This document shows, in pieces, positions 19,112 to 28,478 of a DNA stretch of 64,000 nt. The notes beneath the pieces are model-generated. The model ran no database searches, was not told the DNA's origin, and saw only the letters and a list, made by a program, of their open reading frames with translations. The position numbers were made by a program, and so were the translations under genes. Origin of the DNA: Bradyrhizobium sp. ISRA430 (lineage in GTDB: Bacteria; Pseudomonadota; Alphaproteobacteria; Rhizobiales; Xanthobacteraceae); assembly GCF_029909975.1 (NCBI RefSeq), contig NZ_CP094516.1:5084001-5148000 (forward strand), read 5' to 3'. How positions within the stretch are numbered: position 1 is the first letter of the stretch; each line of letters begins with the position of its first letter.

Positions 19112-19236
19112 GTAGGGTGGGTTAGCGAAGCGTAACCCACCGCTTTTCTCATCGCGGATACATAAAGTGGTGGGTTACGCTTTCCGCCTTCGCTTGTGGA
19201 AGCTTCGGCGCACGTAGTTGGCTAACCCACCCTACG
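19112..19236. repeat. Long palindromic repeat, GTAGGGTGGGTTAG family, copy 1
   Basis: GTAGGGTGGGTTAGCGAAGC at the left is mirrored by GGCTAACCCACCCTAC at the right, with an inner pair CGTAACCCACCGC / GGTGGGTTACG. It lies between convergent genes. A second copy is at 23919-24006 and a fragment near 38880-38905. Confidence 0.85.
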
Positions 19237-19254
19237 ATTGCGGTGTTTGCGGCG

Positions 19255-21231
19255 CTAACCCGCCTCGATCTCCACCACGATCTTCCCCGTGGTGACCTGC
19301 TCGCCCTCGGTGACATCGATCGCGGAGACCACACCGTCGATGCCGGCCTTGTGGACGTGCTCCATCTTCATCGCCTCCAGCGTCATCACCGGCTGGCCGG
19401 CGGTGACGCGGTCGCCGGGCTTGACCAGCACGGCGACGACGCGGCCGTTCATCGCGGCGCGGACCTTGCCGTCACCGCCGTTTGCTGCGGCGGCTTTCGG
19501 CGCAGCAAGGGTCAGATCCGTTACCGCAAGCGGGATGCCGCGATGCCCAAGGTAGAGCCGGTCGCCATCGCGCAGGAATTTTGCATTGTCCATCACACCG
19601 TCGTGGCGGAAGCGAACGGCGTCGGACTCGAGCTGATCGATCTCGAACCTGTCTTGTCGGCCATCGCCCGCCACCGTATAGCTGCCGTCGCGCTCGCGCG
19701 TGACTTCGAGCTCGTGGACGCGACCGGCAATCTCGATCCTGACCGGCAACGGAAACGTTGCTGCGAGACTCCGCCCGCCGCGCCATGATGGCGCATGCGG
19801 ATCGGTGACGTAGAGCAGGAGGCCGGCGAGCGCTGCCTCAAACGCGCTGGCCTTGCCGGGCGCCAGCAATTCGTCGCGATGCGCTCCGATGAACGCTGTT
19901 GTCGCCTCGCCCCTGGCAAAGCCGGGATGGCGCAAGCAGGACATCAGGAAGGCCTGGTTGGTAGTCACGCCGAAGGCCGTGAGCTGCTCCAGGCCGCAGA
20001 TCAGGCGGCTGCGCGCCTCTTCACGCGTCGCACCATGGGCGATGACCTTGGCGATCATGGAATCGTAAAAGGGCGGAATCTCCGAGCCCGACTGCAGCGC
20101 GTGTTCGACCCGGATGCCTTCCGGCACCTGCCAGCGCGCCATGCGGCCGGACTGCGGCATGAAGTCGTGCGCGGCATCCTCCGAGCACAGCCGTACCTCA
20201 ATGGCGTGGCCGGAGAACCTGACGTCCTGCTGCTTCACCGGCAGCGGCTCGCCGCGCGCGATGCGCAACTGCAGCTCGACGAGATCGAGCCCGGTGATCG
20301 CCTCGGTCACGGGATGCTCGACCTGGAGGCGCGTATTCATCTCCATGAAGTAGAATTCGCCGTTCTCATCGAGCAGGAATTCAAGCGTGCCGGCGCCTTC
20401 GTAGCGCAGCGCCTTCACGGCGGCGACGGCCACCTCGCCCATTTTCGCGCGCAGCTCGGGCGTGACGGCAGGCGACGGCGCCTCCTCGATCAGCTTCTGG
20501 TGCCGCCGCTGCACCGAGCAGTCACGCTCGCCGAGGTGAATGGCGTTGCCGTGCGCATCGCCTAACACCTGGATCTCGATGTGGCGCGGGTTCTGGATGG
20601 CGCGTTCAAGGATCACTGTAGGATCGCCAAATGCAGCTTTCGCCTCCGACCGCGCGCTGCGCAGCGCGCCGGGAAACGATGCGGCGTCGGCCACGAGCCG
20701 CATGCCACGTCCGCCGCCACCAGCGACCGCCTTGATCATCACGGGAAAGCCGATCCTCCCGGCTTCCCCGAGCATCACCTCGTCGTCCTGCTCCGCTCCC
20801 TGATAGCCGGGCACGATGGGCACACCGGCCCTCTTCATGAGTTCCTTGGCGCCGGCCTTGTTGCCCATCGCCTCGATCGCCTGCGACGACGGGCCGATAA
20901 AGACGAGACCGGCCTCCTTGCAGGCTTGTGCGAACTCCTCGTTCTCGGCAAGAAATCCATAACCGGGATGCACGGCGTCCGCGCCGCTCGCGTTCGCCGC
21001 GGCAATGATCGCTGATATGTTGAGATAGGATTGCGCCGGCAAGGCTTCGCCGATGCGCACGGCCTGGTCTGCCTGCCGCACGTGCAGAGCATCGCGGTCC
21101 GCGTCCGAATAGACTGCAACGACACCGAGGCCCAGCCGCCGAGCGCTTCGCATCACCCGCAACGCGATCTCGCCGCGGTTCGCGACTAGGACCTTGAAGA
21201 ACGGCCGCTGCTGCGCTGATCCGTTCCTCAT
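19255..21231 (-). CDS. Acyl-CoA carboxylase biotin carboxylase / biotin carrier subunit
   Basis: 658 residues from the ATG at 21231, which overlaps the stop of the carboxyltransferase gene (ATGA). The biotin carboxylase half starts FKVLVANRGEIALRVMRSA and carries the ATP-grasp glycine loop AVAGGGGRGMRLV and the EMNTRLQVEHPVTEAITGLD block. The C-terminal carrier domain has the biotinylation motif EAMKMEH near residue 620. This alpha subunit carboxylates biotin for the adjacent beta subunit, as in methylcrotonyl-, geranyl- and propionyl-type carboxylases. The substrate is not clear. No hydratase or HMG-CoA lyase accompanies it, which argues against a standard leucine cluster. Confidence 0.92.
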   Translation of the reverse strand: MRNGSAQQRPFFKVLVANRGEIALRVMRSARRLGLGVVAVYSDADRDALHVRQADQAVRIGEALPAQSYLNISAIIAAANASGADAVHPGYGFLAENEEFAQACKEAGLVFIGPSSQAIEAMGNKAGAKELMKRAGVPIVPGYQGAEQDDEVMLGEAGRIGFPVMIKAVAGGGGRGMRLVADAASFPGALRSARSEAKAAFGDPTVILERAIQNPRHIEIQVLGDAHGNAIHLGERDCSVQRRHQKLIEEAPSPAVTPELRAKMGEVAVAAVKALRYEGAGTLEFLLDENGEFYFMEMNTRLQVEHPVTEAITGLDLVELQLRIARGEPLPVKQQDVRFSGHAIEVRLCSEDAAHDFMPQSGRMARWQVPEGIRVEHALQSGSEIPPFYDSMIAKVIAHGATREEARSRLICGLEQLTAFGVTTNQAFLMSCLRHPGFARGEATTAFIGAHRDELLAPGKASAFEAALAGLLLYVTDPHAPSWRGGRSLAATFPLPVRIEIAGRVHELEVTRERDGSYTVAGDGRQDRFEIDQLESDAVRFRHDGVMDNAKFLRDGDRLYLGHRGIPLAVTDLTLAAPKAAAANGGDGKVRAAMNGRVVAVLVKPGDRVTAGQPVMTLEAMKMEHVHKAGIDGVVSAIDVTEGEQVTTGKIVVEIEAG

Positions 21232-22844
21232 GGCCGGGCCACCGAGAATTGCATGCGCTGGGGGTTCCGTGCATCGCCCTCGCGGCAGATCGCGAGCACC
21301 TCGGACAGGACCGCCCGCGTGTCGCGCGGGTCGATCACGCCGTCGTCGAGCACGCGGGCGCTGGTCGAGAACACGTCCATCTGGCCGTCGAAGACGCCGA
21401 CGATCTGCGCCTTCATGGCCTCCAGCTTGTCCTTCTCGATCGGTTTGCCGCGCCGTGCGGCCGCGGCCTCGGTCACGATCGCCATGGTCTCGGCGGCCTG
21501 CTCGCCGCCCATCACCGCGGTCTTGGCGTTCGGCCAGGAGAAGCAGAAGCGCGGATGAAAGCCGCGGCCGCACATGCCGTAATTGCCGGCGCCGAAGGAG
21601 GCGCCGCAATAGATGGTGATCTGCGGCACCGTCGCCGATGTCACCGCCTGGATCATTTTCGAGCCATGCTTGATCATGCCTGCTTCTTCATAGGCTTTTC
21701 CGACCATGTAGCCCGTGGTGTTGTTGAGATAGAGCAGCGGCGTGCGGGTCTGGCAGCAGGCCTGGATGAAATGAGTCGCCTTGTTGGCGCCGGCGGGATC
21801 GAGCGGGCCGTTGTTGGTGATGATGCCGATCGCCTGACCCTCGATGCGGGCATGGCCGCAGACGGTGGCCGGACCGTAGTTCGGCGCCATCTCGGTGAAG
21901 TCGGAATCGTCAATGATGCGTGCGATCACCTGCTTCATATCCACGGGACGCTTGTGATCCATCGGCATGATGCCAAGCAGCTCGTCCTGGTCGTAGCGCG
22001 GCGGCTTGAACTGCGCAGCCACCCTGCCCGGCCGCTCCCATTGCATAGCCGCCATGATCTCGCGCGCGATACGCAGCGCGTCGCGATCGTCCTCGGCGAG
22101 ATAGTCGCCGAGCCCGGAGATCTGCGTGTGCATCTCGGCGCCGCCGAGCTCCTCCTCGGTCGCAATCTCGCCGGTCGCGGCCTTCAGCAGCGGCGGCCCG
22201 GCGAGGAAGGCCCGGGTGCGACCCCGGACCATGACGATGTAGTCGGACAGACCGGTCTGGTAGGCGCCGCCGGCAGTCGATGAGCCGTGCGTCACGGTGA
22301 CGACCGGCAGGCCCGCCGCCGAGAGCCGCGCGAGGTTGCGAAAGATGTTGCCGCCGCGGACGAAATCCTCGACACGGTAGCGCAGGAGGTTGGCACCGGC
22401 GCTTTCGACGAGCTGAACGTAAGGCAGCTTGTTTTCAAGCGCGAGCTCCTGCACCCGCAGAGTCTTGTCGAGGCCATAGGGCTGGAGCGCGCCGGCATCG
22501 ATGCCGGCGTCATTGGCGCTGACCATGCAGCGGATGCCCGAGACGAAACCGATGCCGGCAATCACGCCGCCGCCGGGCACGCTCTTGTTCGCATCCGGCA
22601 CATCGAACATGTAGCCCGCGAGCGTCGAGAGCTCGAGGAAAGGCGCGCCGGGGTCAAGCACCAGCGCGACCCGCTCGCGCGGCAGGAGCTGGCCGCGCTT
22701 GTGGAAGCGGTCCTTTGCGGCGGCTGATGTGGCGCGCGTGCGCTCTTCCAGCGCGCGCATGCGGTCGATCAGCGCCAGCATGCCGTCGCGGTTGGCATGA
22801 TAGGCGGCGCCGCCGGGGGAGATGGTGTTTTCGAGAATGGACAT
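21228..22844 (-). CDS. Acyl-CoA carboxylase carboxyltransferase (beta) subunit
   Basis: 538 residues with both crotonase-fold halves of the carboxyltransferase. The N-terminal half has VPGGGVIAGIGFVSGIRCMV, LVESAGANL and the acyl-CoA site THGSSTAGGAYQTGLSD. The C-terminal half has LYLNNTTGYMVGKAYEEAG and CGASFGAGNYGMCGRGFHPR. It transfers the carboxyl group from carboxybiotin to an acyl-CoA. The family is MCC/geranyl-CoA carboxylase-like. It is the first gene of the pair and is followed by the alpha subunit with a 4-base overlap. The start ATG at 22844 has weak upstream Shine-Dalgarno character. Confidence 0.92.
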   Translation of the reverse strand: MSILENTISPGGAAYHANRDGMLALIDRMRALEERTRATSAAAKDRFHKRGQLLPRERVALVLDPGAPFLELSTLAGYMFDVPDANKSVPGGGVIAGIGFVSGIRCMVSANDAGIDAGALQPYGLDKTLRVQELALENKLPYVQLVESAGANLLRYRVEDFVRGGNIFRNLARLSAAGLPVVTVTHGSSTAGGAYQTGLSDYIVMVRGRTRAFLAGPPLLKAATGEIATEEELGGAEMHTQISGLGDYLAEDDRDALRIAREIMAAMQWERPGRVAAQFKPPRYDQDELLGIMPMDHKRPVDMKQVIARIIDDSDFTEMAPNYGPATVCGHARIEGQAIGIITNNGPLDPAGANKATHFIQACCQTRTPLLYLNNTTGYMVGKAYEEAGMIKHGSKMIQAVTSATVPQITIYCGASFGAGNYGMCGRGFHPRFCFSWPNAKTAVMGGEQAAETMAIVTEAAAARRGKPIEKDKLEAMKAQIVGVFDGQMDVFSTSARVLDDGVIDPRDTRAVLSEVLAICREGDARNPQRMQFSVARP

Positions 22845-22855
22845 AACTCTATCCT

Positions 22856-22937
22856 ATTGCGAGGAGCGAAGCGACGAAGCAATCCAGGCTGTTTCCGCGG
22901 AGAGATTCTGGATTGCGTCGCTTCGCTCGCAATGACG
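22856..22937. repeat. Palindromic repeat, ATTGCGAG(N)CTCGCAAT family, copy 1
   Basis: ATTGCGAGGAGCGAAGCGAC is mirrored by CGCTTCGCTCGCAATGACG, with inner arms GCAATCCAG / CTGGATTGC. Other copies are at 34718, 43184, 50351 and a half at 58703. It fills the gap upstream of the carboxyltransferase gene. Confidence 0.88.
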
Positions 22938-22951
22938 GTTGAGGCGTAACC

Positions 22952-23818
22952 TTACCGATTCGTCCCAAAGATCTTCCGCGCCTCGGCAGGGCTCGCGATC
23001 TCGCGCCCGGCGCGACGGGCGCAGGCGGCGACCGCTTCGATGAGCTGGCCGTTCGACGTCACCTTCTTGCCGTCGGCGAGATAGAAGGTGTCCTCGAGCC
23101 CGGTGCGCAAATGGCCGCCGAGCTCGGCGCAGCGCTGGTGCAGCGGCCAGATCTCTTCGCGGCCGATCGCGGTAACCTGCCAATGCGCCTCGGGGCGCTT
23201 CAGCTTGAGCAGGATCGGCAGCAATTCGGGATCGGACGGCATGCCGGAGGCAACGCCCATCACGAAGTTATATTCCAGCGGTCCCTTGTACATGCCGACT
23301 TGGGTGTACATGCCGACGCTGCGGACGATGCCGACGTCGAAGCATTCGAATTCCGGGATGGTGCCGACCGCGTTCATGACGTCGAGATAGTCCTTCACCT
23401 TCTCGACCGCATTGTCGAACATCATCGGCGGCCAGGCCCAGGTGTTGTCGGCCTTCACTTTGAGATAGTTCAGCGAGCCGGCGTTGCAGGCGGCGATCTC
23501 GGGCCTGGTCTCGCGGATGCAATCGAGCGCGCCGCTGTAGTTCGGCCCGGAGACCCCCGAGGTGTGGTTGATAATCACGCCGGGGCAGGCCTCGCGGATC
23601 GCCTGCTGGATCTCCTTGCTGACGCTGACTTCCCAGGACGGCAGGTGCCCCTTGTTCGGCGCCTGCTGGCGGAGATGGATGTGCATGATGCTGGCGCCGG
23701 CATCGAACGCGGCCCTGGCCTCGCGCGCCATCTCTTCCGGCGTGACCGGCACGTTGTGCTGCTTGGGGTCGGTGAGCACGCCGTTCAGCGCGCAGGTGAT
23801 GACGGCCTTGTCGCTCAT
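22952..23818 (-). CDS. 3-keto-5-aminohexanoate cleavage family protein (BKACE), paralogue 2
   Basis: 288 residues from the ATG at 23818, chosen because the family N-terminus begins at KAVITCALNGVLTDPKQ; an in-frame ATG at 23863 is possible and the ribosome binding site is weak at both. The conserved metal/substrate motif reads SIMHIHLRQQAPNKGHLPSW, followed by INHTSGVSGPNYSGA, FECFDVGIVRSVGM and HLRTGLEDTFYLADGK. It is clearly diverged from the paralogue at 12182, including in the HLHAR segment (here HIHLR), so substrate use should differ. It is upstream of the acyl-CoA carboxylase genes in the same direction. Confidence 0.88.
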   Translation of the reverse strand: MSDKAVITCALNGVLTDPKQHNVPVTPEEMAREARAAFDAGASIMHIHLRQQAPNKGHLPSWEVSVSKEIQQAIREACPGVIINHTSGVSGPNYSGALDCIRETRPEIAACNAGSLNYLKVKADNTWAWPPMMFDNAVEKVKDYLDVMNAVGTIPEFECFDVGIVRSVGMYTQVGMYKGPLEYNFVMGVASGMPSDPELLPILLKLKRPEAHWQVTAIGREEIWPLHQRCAELGGHLRTGLEDTFYLADGKKVTSNGQLIEAVAACARRAGREIASPAEARKIFGTNR

Positions 23819-23918
23819 GCCTTGGATGTCTCGCAGAGGTGAGAGTGCAACGTTGGCGATCATGTGATGCGCGACATGCGGCTTCTTGCGCGGAGAAGCT
23901 AGAAAAAACGGCACTGCC

Positions 23919-24006
23919 GTAGGGTGGGTTAGCCGAAGACGTAACCCACCACTTCCATCCCCGCAGAAACTAAAGAGGTGGGTTACGCTTCGCTAACCCA
24001 CACTAC
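23919..24006. repeat. Long palindromic repeat, GTAGGGTGGGTTAG family, copy 2
   Basis: GTAGGGTGGGTTAGCC is mirrored by GCTAACCCACACTAC, with an inner pair GTAACCCACCACTT / AGGTGGGTTACGC. It lies between the AraC gene and the BKACE gene. Confidence 0.83.
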
Positions 24007-24017
24007 GGAAGACGATG

Positions 24018-24818
24018 CTAGCTCGCTTCCGCGAGCCGCACCGTCTCGCTGCTGCGATAGATCGCAAGATCGCGCGAGCCGACGAAGATCGCGCGCGGCT
24101 TCAGTCCATAGAAGCGCCGGATCGAATGGCTGAAATGGGTCGAGTCGGGATAGCCGATGTCCTGCGCCAGATGGGCGAGGTTGAGGTCCTGGTTGGCGTA
24201 GTGCAAGAGGTGCCGAGCGCGCTTCCAGGCGCGGAACGAGCGGAAGGAGATGCCGGTCTCCTCCTTGAATAGGTGCAGGAAGCGCGAGGCCGAGAGACCA
24301 GCTTCCGCGGCACAGGTATCGGCCGTCACCGGCTCGCCGGAGAAGCGCTCGATGCGCGCGACGGCGCGCGTCACGCGCGCGTCGAGCACGCGGCGCGGCA
24401 GCGCCTCGCCGAAACACATCTCGTCGAACTCGGCGGTGGTGATGTCGCCATAGCGGCGCTGGCGCAGCAGCGCGTAGGCCGCGAGGATCTTGCGGGCATA
24501 GGCGGCGCTATCCGGTCCGGTCAACCGCTCGGCCAATGCCTCGATCACACCGTCCGGCATGCTTTCCGGCTCGAGCGTCACGCTGATGGCAGTGCGATAG
24601 TCGCTGGCAATGGAATGCCGCTGATTCGGCAGGGTGACGAACAATTCGCCGGTGGCAGGGACGTCATCAAGCGTCAGATGCAGGCTGCCCTTGACCGCGA
24701 CATAGACGTGGCAGCAACCGGGCGTCCGCTTGCGCGGGCGGCCGAGCAGGCCGGCATAGAACACCCGCTCGGGCGTGATCAGCATCAGATGGTCGGATTC
24801 GCGACCCTTGTCTTCCAT
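24018..24818 (-). CDS. AraC family transcriptional regulator
   Basis: 266 residues from the ATG at 24818, which has GAGGAGGACC just upstream on the minus strand. The N-terminal half is a cupin-like effector domain (VYVAVKGSLHLTLDDVPATG). The C-terminal half has the two helix-turn-helix units of the AraC family: AAEAGLSASRFLHLFKEETG and LAHLAQDIGYPDSTHFSHSI, ending RRFYGLKPRAIF. It is a single-component regulator whose targets are probably neighbouring catabolic genes such as the BKACE/carboxylase unit on the same strand. No operator could be identified. Confidence 0.92.
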   Translation of the reverse strand: MEDKGRESDHLMLITPERVFYAGLLGRPRKRTPGCCHVYVAVKGSLHLTLDDVPATGELFVTLPNQRHSIASDYRTAISVTLEPESMPDGVIEALAERLTGPDSAAYARKILAAYALLRQRRYGDITTAEFDEMCFGEALPRRVLDARVTRAVARIERFSGEPVTADTCAAEAGLSASRFLHLFKEETGISFRSFRAWKRARHLLHYANQDLNLAHLAQDIGYPDSTHFSHSIRRFYGLKPRAIFVGSRDLAIYRSSETVRLAEAS

Positions 24819-24972
24819 TGGCGGTCCTCCTCGCGCGGCTCTCTGGCCGCTGCGGACGGAGGTCACCTTAGCGGAAATTTGGGCGCTGTCACGACGGGAT
24901 AGCGCTGTCATGGAGGTGCAAAGCATCGTCGTTCCGGGACGGTCGAGGGACGAACCCGGAACCCCTCACACC

Positions 24973-25115
24973 GTCGTCCTGGACAAGCGCAGCGAAGCGA
25001 AGCGCTGATCGAGGACCCGTTACCCCAGGGATAAGTTGCGGCGCGGGACTGGCGACCACGAGTCTTCGCCAAACTGCTCCCTGTGGTAATGGGTCCTGGC
25101 TTTCGCTAGGACGAC
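24973..25115. repeat. Long palindromic intergenic repeat, GTCGTCC family, copy 4
   Basis: GTCGTCCTGGACAAGCGCAG at the left and GGCTTTCGCTAGGACGAC at the right. The left arm is the AGCGAAGC variant, as in copy 1, so the outer arms match imperfectly. It lies between the GST and AraC genes. Confidence 0.82.
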
Positions 25116-25125
25116 AAAAATAAAG

Positions 25126-25781
25126 CTAAGCCCTTACCCGCGGCGCGACGTTCTGCTCTATCCCGGCCTTCTGCTCTGCCGCCACCGCGCGTTTGAAGCC
25201 GTCGCGTTGCTGCAGGCGCGCCCAATAGGCTGCGACATTTGGCCCAAAATCCTTGGCGAGCCCGATGGCGTCGGCGAGCCGGAGCGCGTAGCCGATCACG
25301 ATATCAGCGGCGGTGAAGCGGCCGGCGCACAAGGTTTCGGCATTCGTGGTCGCTGCCTCAACGGCGCGCAATCGCCCTAAGAACCATTTCGCATAATCGC
25401 CGGCGACCTGCGGGTTGCGGCGTTCCTCCGGCTCGAGCTGGGTGTATCGGAGCACCAGCGTCTGCGGGAAGGTTAACGTGGCGTCGCTGAAATACATCCA
25501 GTTCAGGAACGCACCGTAGGCGGGATCCTCAGGGCCAACCATCAGCGGCGTCGGTCCGTAGGTGATGCCGAGATAGTGGCAGATGCCGGAGGACTCGGTC
25601 ATCCGCGTTTCGCCGTCGATCATGAATGGAATTGTCCCGAGCGGATTGATGCCGAGATAGTCCTTGGCGAAGACCCGCGGCGGGAACGGCAGCATCTTCA
25701 GCTCGTATGGGAGGCCCATCTCCTCCAGCATCCAGAGCGGGCGGAACGAACGCGCGGCGTCGCAGTGATAGAGCGTGATCA

Positions 25782-25782
<1 letters not shown>
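25126..25782 (-). CDS. Glutathione S-transferase family protein
   Basis: 218 residues from the ATG at 25782. An N-terminal thioredoxin-fold domain starts MITLYHCDAARSFRPLWMLE and includes the cis-proline region LGTIPFMIDG and the glutathione-binding E-S-S motif (MTESSGICHYL). A helical C-terminal domain holds the AADIVIGYAL N-capping box. It conjugates glutathione or acts as an isomerase or peroxidase. Its start shares one base with the stop of the acyl-CoA dehydrogenase gene (TGATG), so the two are coupled, which hints at a role in handling an electrophilic enoyl intermediate; that is inference. Confidence 0.88.
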
Positions 25783-26945
<1,163 letters not shown>

Positions 26946-26958
26946 TAGCTCTCAGCCT

Positions 26959-27062
26959 CGTCATTCCGGGACGCGCCCCTTGGCGCGGGCCCGGAATCCA
27001 TAGCCACGATCGTGAGTATGGATTCCGGGCTCGCTCCGCTTCGCTCGCGCCCCGGAATGACG
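26959..27062. repeat. Palindromic repeat, GTCATTCCGGG family
   Basis: GTCATTCCGGGACGCGCCCC at the left is mirrored by GGCGCCCCGGAATGAC-like sequence at the right, with an inner pair CCGGAATCCATA / TATGGATTCCGG. This is the only copy of this type I see in the window. It separates the two acyl-CoA dehydrogenase genes. Confidence 0.82.
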
Positions 27063-27076
27063 CGAGGAGAGAGAAT

Positions 27077-28213
27077 TCATAGACCCATCTGCCTGCTCGC
27101 GAGATCCTTCATGATCTCCTCGGTGCCGCCGCCGATGGCGTTGACCTTGACCTCGCGGTAGATGCGCTCGGCCTTGATGCCGCGCATGAAGCCGGCGCCG
27201 CCGAAGATCTGCACCGCTTCCGAGGCGCAGAACGCCATGGTCTGCGTCGCCTGGTTCTTCATCATGCAGATCTCGGCGACCGGGCTTTCGCCTTGCTCCA
27301 GCCGCCAGGCCAGCATCTCCAGCATAGCCTGGCTTGCTGCGACCCTCTGCGCCATGTCGACGATCTTGTGGCGGATCACCTGGTGCTGCGCGAGCGGCTT
27401 GCCGAAGGTCTTGCGCTCCTTGGCGTAGGCGATCGCCTCATCGACGCAGACCCGCGCAAAGGCGGTGCAGCCCGCCGCCATGCCCATGCGCTCGCTGTTG
27501 AAATTCCGCATGATGATCTTGAAGCCCTGGCCCTCCTCGCCGATCAGGTTCTCGGCCGGCACGCGGCAGTCGTCGAAATGCAGCGTCGCGGTATCGGAGG
27601 CCCACCAGCCCATCTTCTTGAGCTTGATGCGTGATAATCCCGGCGTGTTGCCCTCGATCAAGAGCAGGCTGACGCCGCCGGCGCCCTCGCCGCCGGTGCG
27701 CACCGCAACGGTCAGATAGTCGGCGCGCACGCCGGAGGTGATGAAGGTCTTCTCGCCGCTCACGACGTAGTGATCACCGTCCCGCCGCGCCTTGGTGCGA
27801 AGGTTGGCGACATCGGAGCCGCCGCTCGGCTCGGTGATCGCGAGCGCGGAAATCTTCTGCCCAGTGAGAATTTGCGGCAGCACTCTTGCCTTGATCTCAG
27901 GCCGGCCTGCCCGTGCAATCGGCGGCGAGCCGATGGTATGGCTCATCAGGCTCGCGCTGACGCCGCCAGCGCCGGCCCGCGCCAGCTCCTGGCTCGCCAC
28001 GATCTTCATGAACTGGTCGGCGGGAATACCGCCATATTCCTCGGGAAATCCCAGCCCCAGCAGCCCGATCTCGGCGGCCTTGCGATAGAGCGCGCGCGGG
28101 AATTCGCCGGCCTCGTCCCATTCATGGGCGTAAGGCTCGATCTCCTTCGCGACGAAGCGGCGCATCACGTCGCGGAAGGCATCATGCTCGGCGGTATAGA
28201 ACGGGCTCTTCAT
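27077..28213 (-). CDS. Acyl-CoA dehydrogenase 2
   Basis: 378 residues from the ATG at 28213 (MKSPFYTAEHDAFRD, a normal family start); the upstream open frame adds an unrelated 35-residue tail. Motifs include ALAITEPSGGSDVANLRT and EKTFITSGVRADYLTVAV. As in the neighbour at 25782 the C-terminal catalytic position reads AIGGGTEEIM, with glycine in place of glutamate, and the likely base is the glutamate in VDEAIAYAKERKTFG. It is separated from dehydrogenase 1 by a palindromic repeat, and both may be read from one promoter upstream of 28213. Confidence 0.93.
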   Translation of the reverse strand: MKSPFYTAEHDAFRDVMRRFVAKEIEPYAHEWDEAGEFPRALYRKAAEIGLLGLGFPEEYGGIPADQFMKIVASQELARAGAGGVSASLMSHTIGSPPIARAGRPEIKARVLPQILTGQKISALAITEPSGGSDVANLRTKARRDGDHYVVSGEKTFITSGVRADYLTVAVRTGGEGAGGVSLLLIEGNTPGLSRIKLKKMGWWASDTATLHFDDCRVPAENLIGEEGQGFKIIMRNFNSERMGMAAGCTAFARVCVDEAIAYAKERKTFGKPLAQHQVIRHKIVDMAQRVAASQAMLEMLAWRLEQGESPVAEICMMKNQATQTMAFCASEAVQIFGGAGFMRGIKAERIYREVKVNAIGGGTEEIMKDLASRQMGL

Positions 28214-28478
28214 TGCGCGCCTCGCTGACGGCGATTCTTCGCATGTACCATGGCCGGAACATTGGCGGCTCACTTGCGCGGAGTGGCTGACCGGACAGAG
28301 CTGCTCCGAGCAGGCCATGACCTAGCAACTGAACGCAAGACAGTTTTCGTCCCTCGCGGACCAACTCCGGGTCAAAAAAGACTTGGTGCACAAACTCCGG
28401 CTGGCCTCCCAGGGCCACGCCGGGCCTGGTGCACGGCAACAAGAATGCAGGCGGCAAAAGCCGCCGAGGGAGGGAGTT

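Noticed and set aside
21232..21609. N-terminal extension of the biotin carboxylase subunit
   Set aside because: It is out-of-frame reading of the carboxyltransferase gene. The ATG at 21231 overlaps that gene's stop in the usual ATGA manner.
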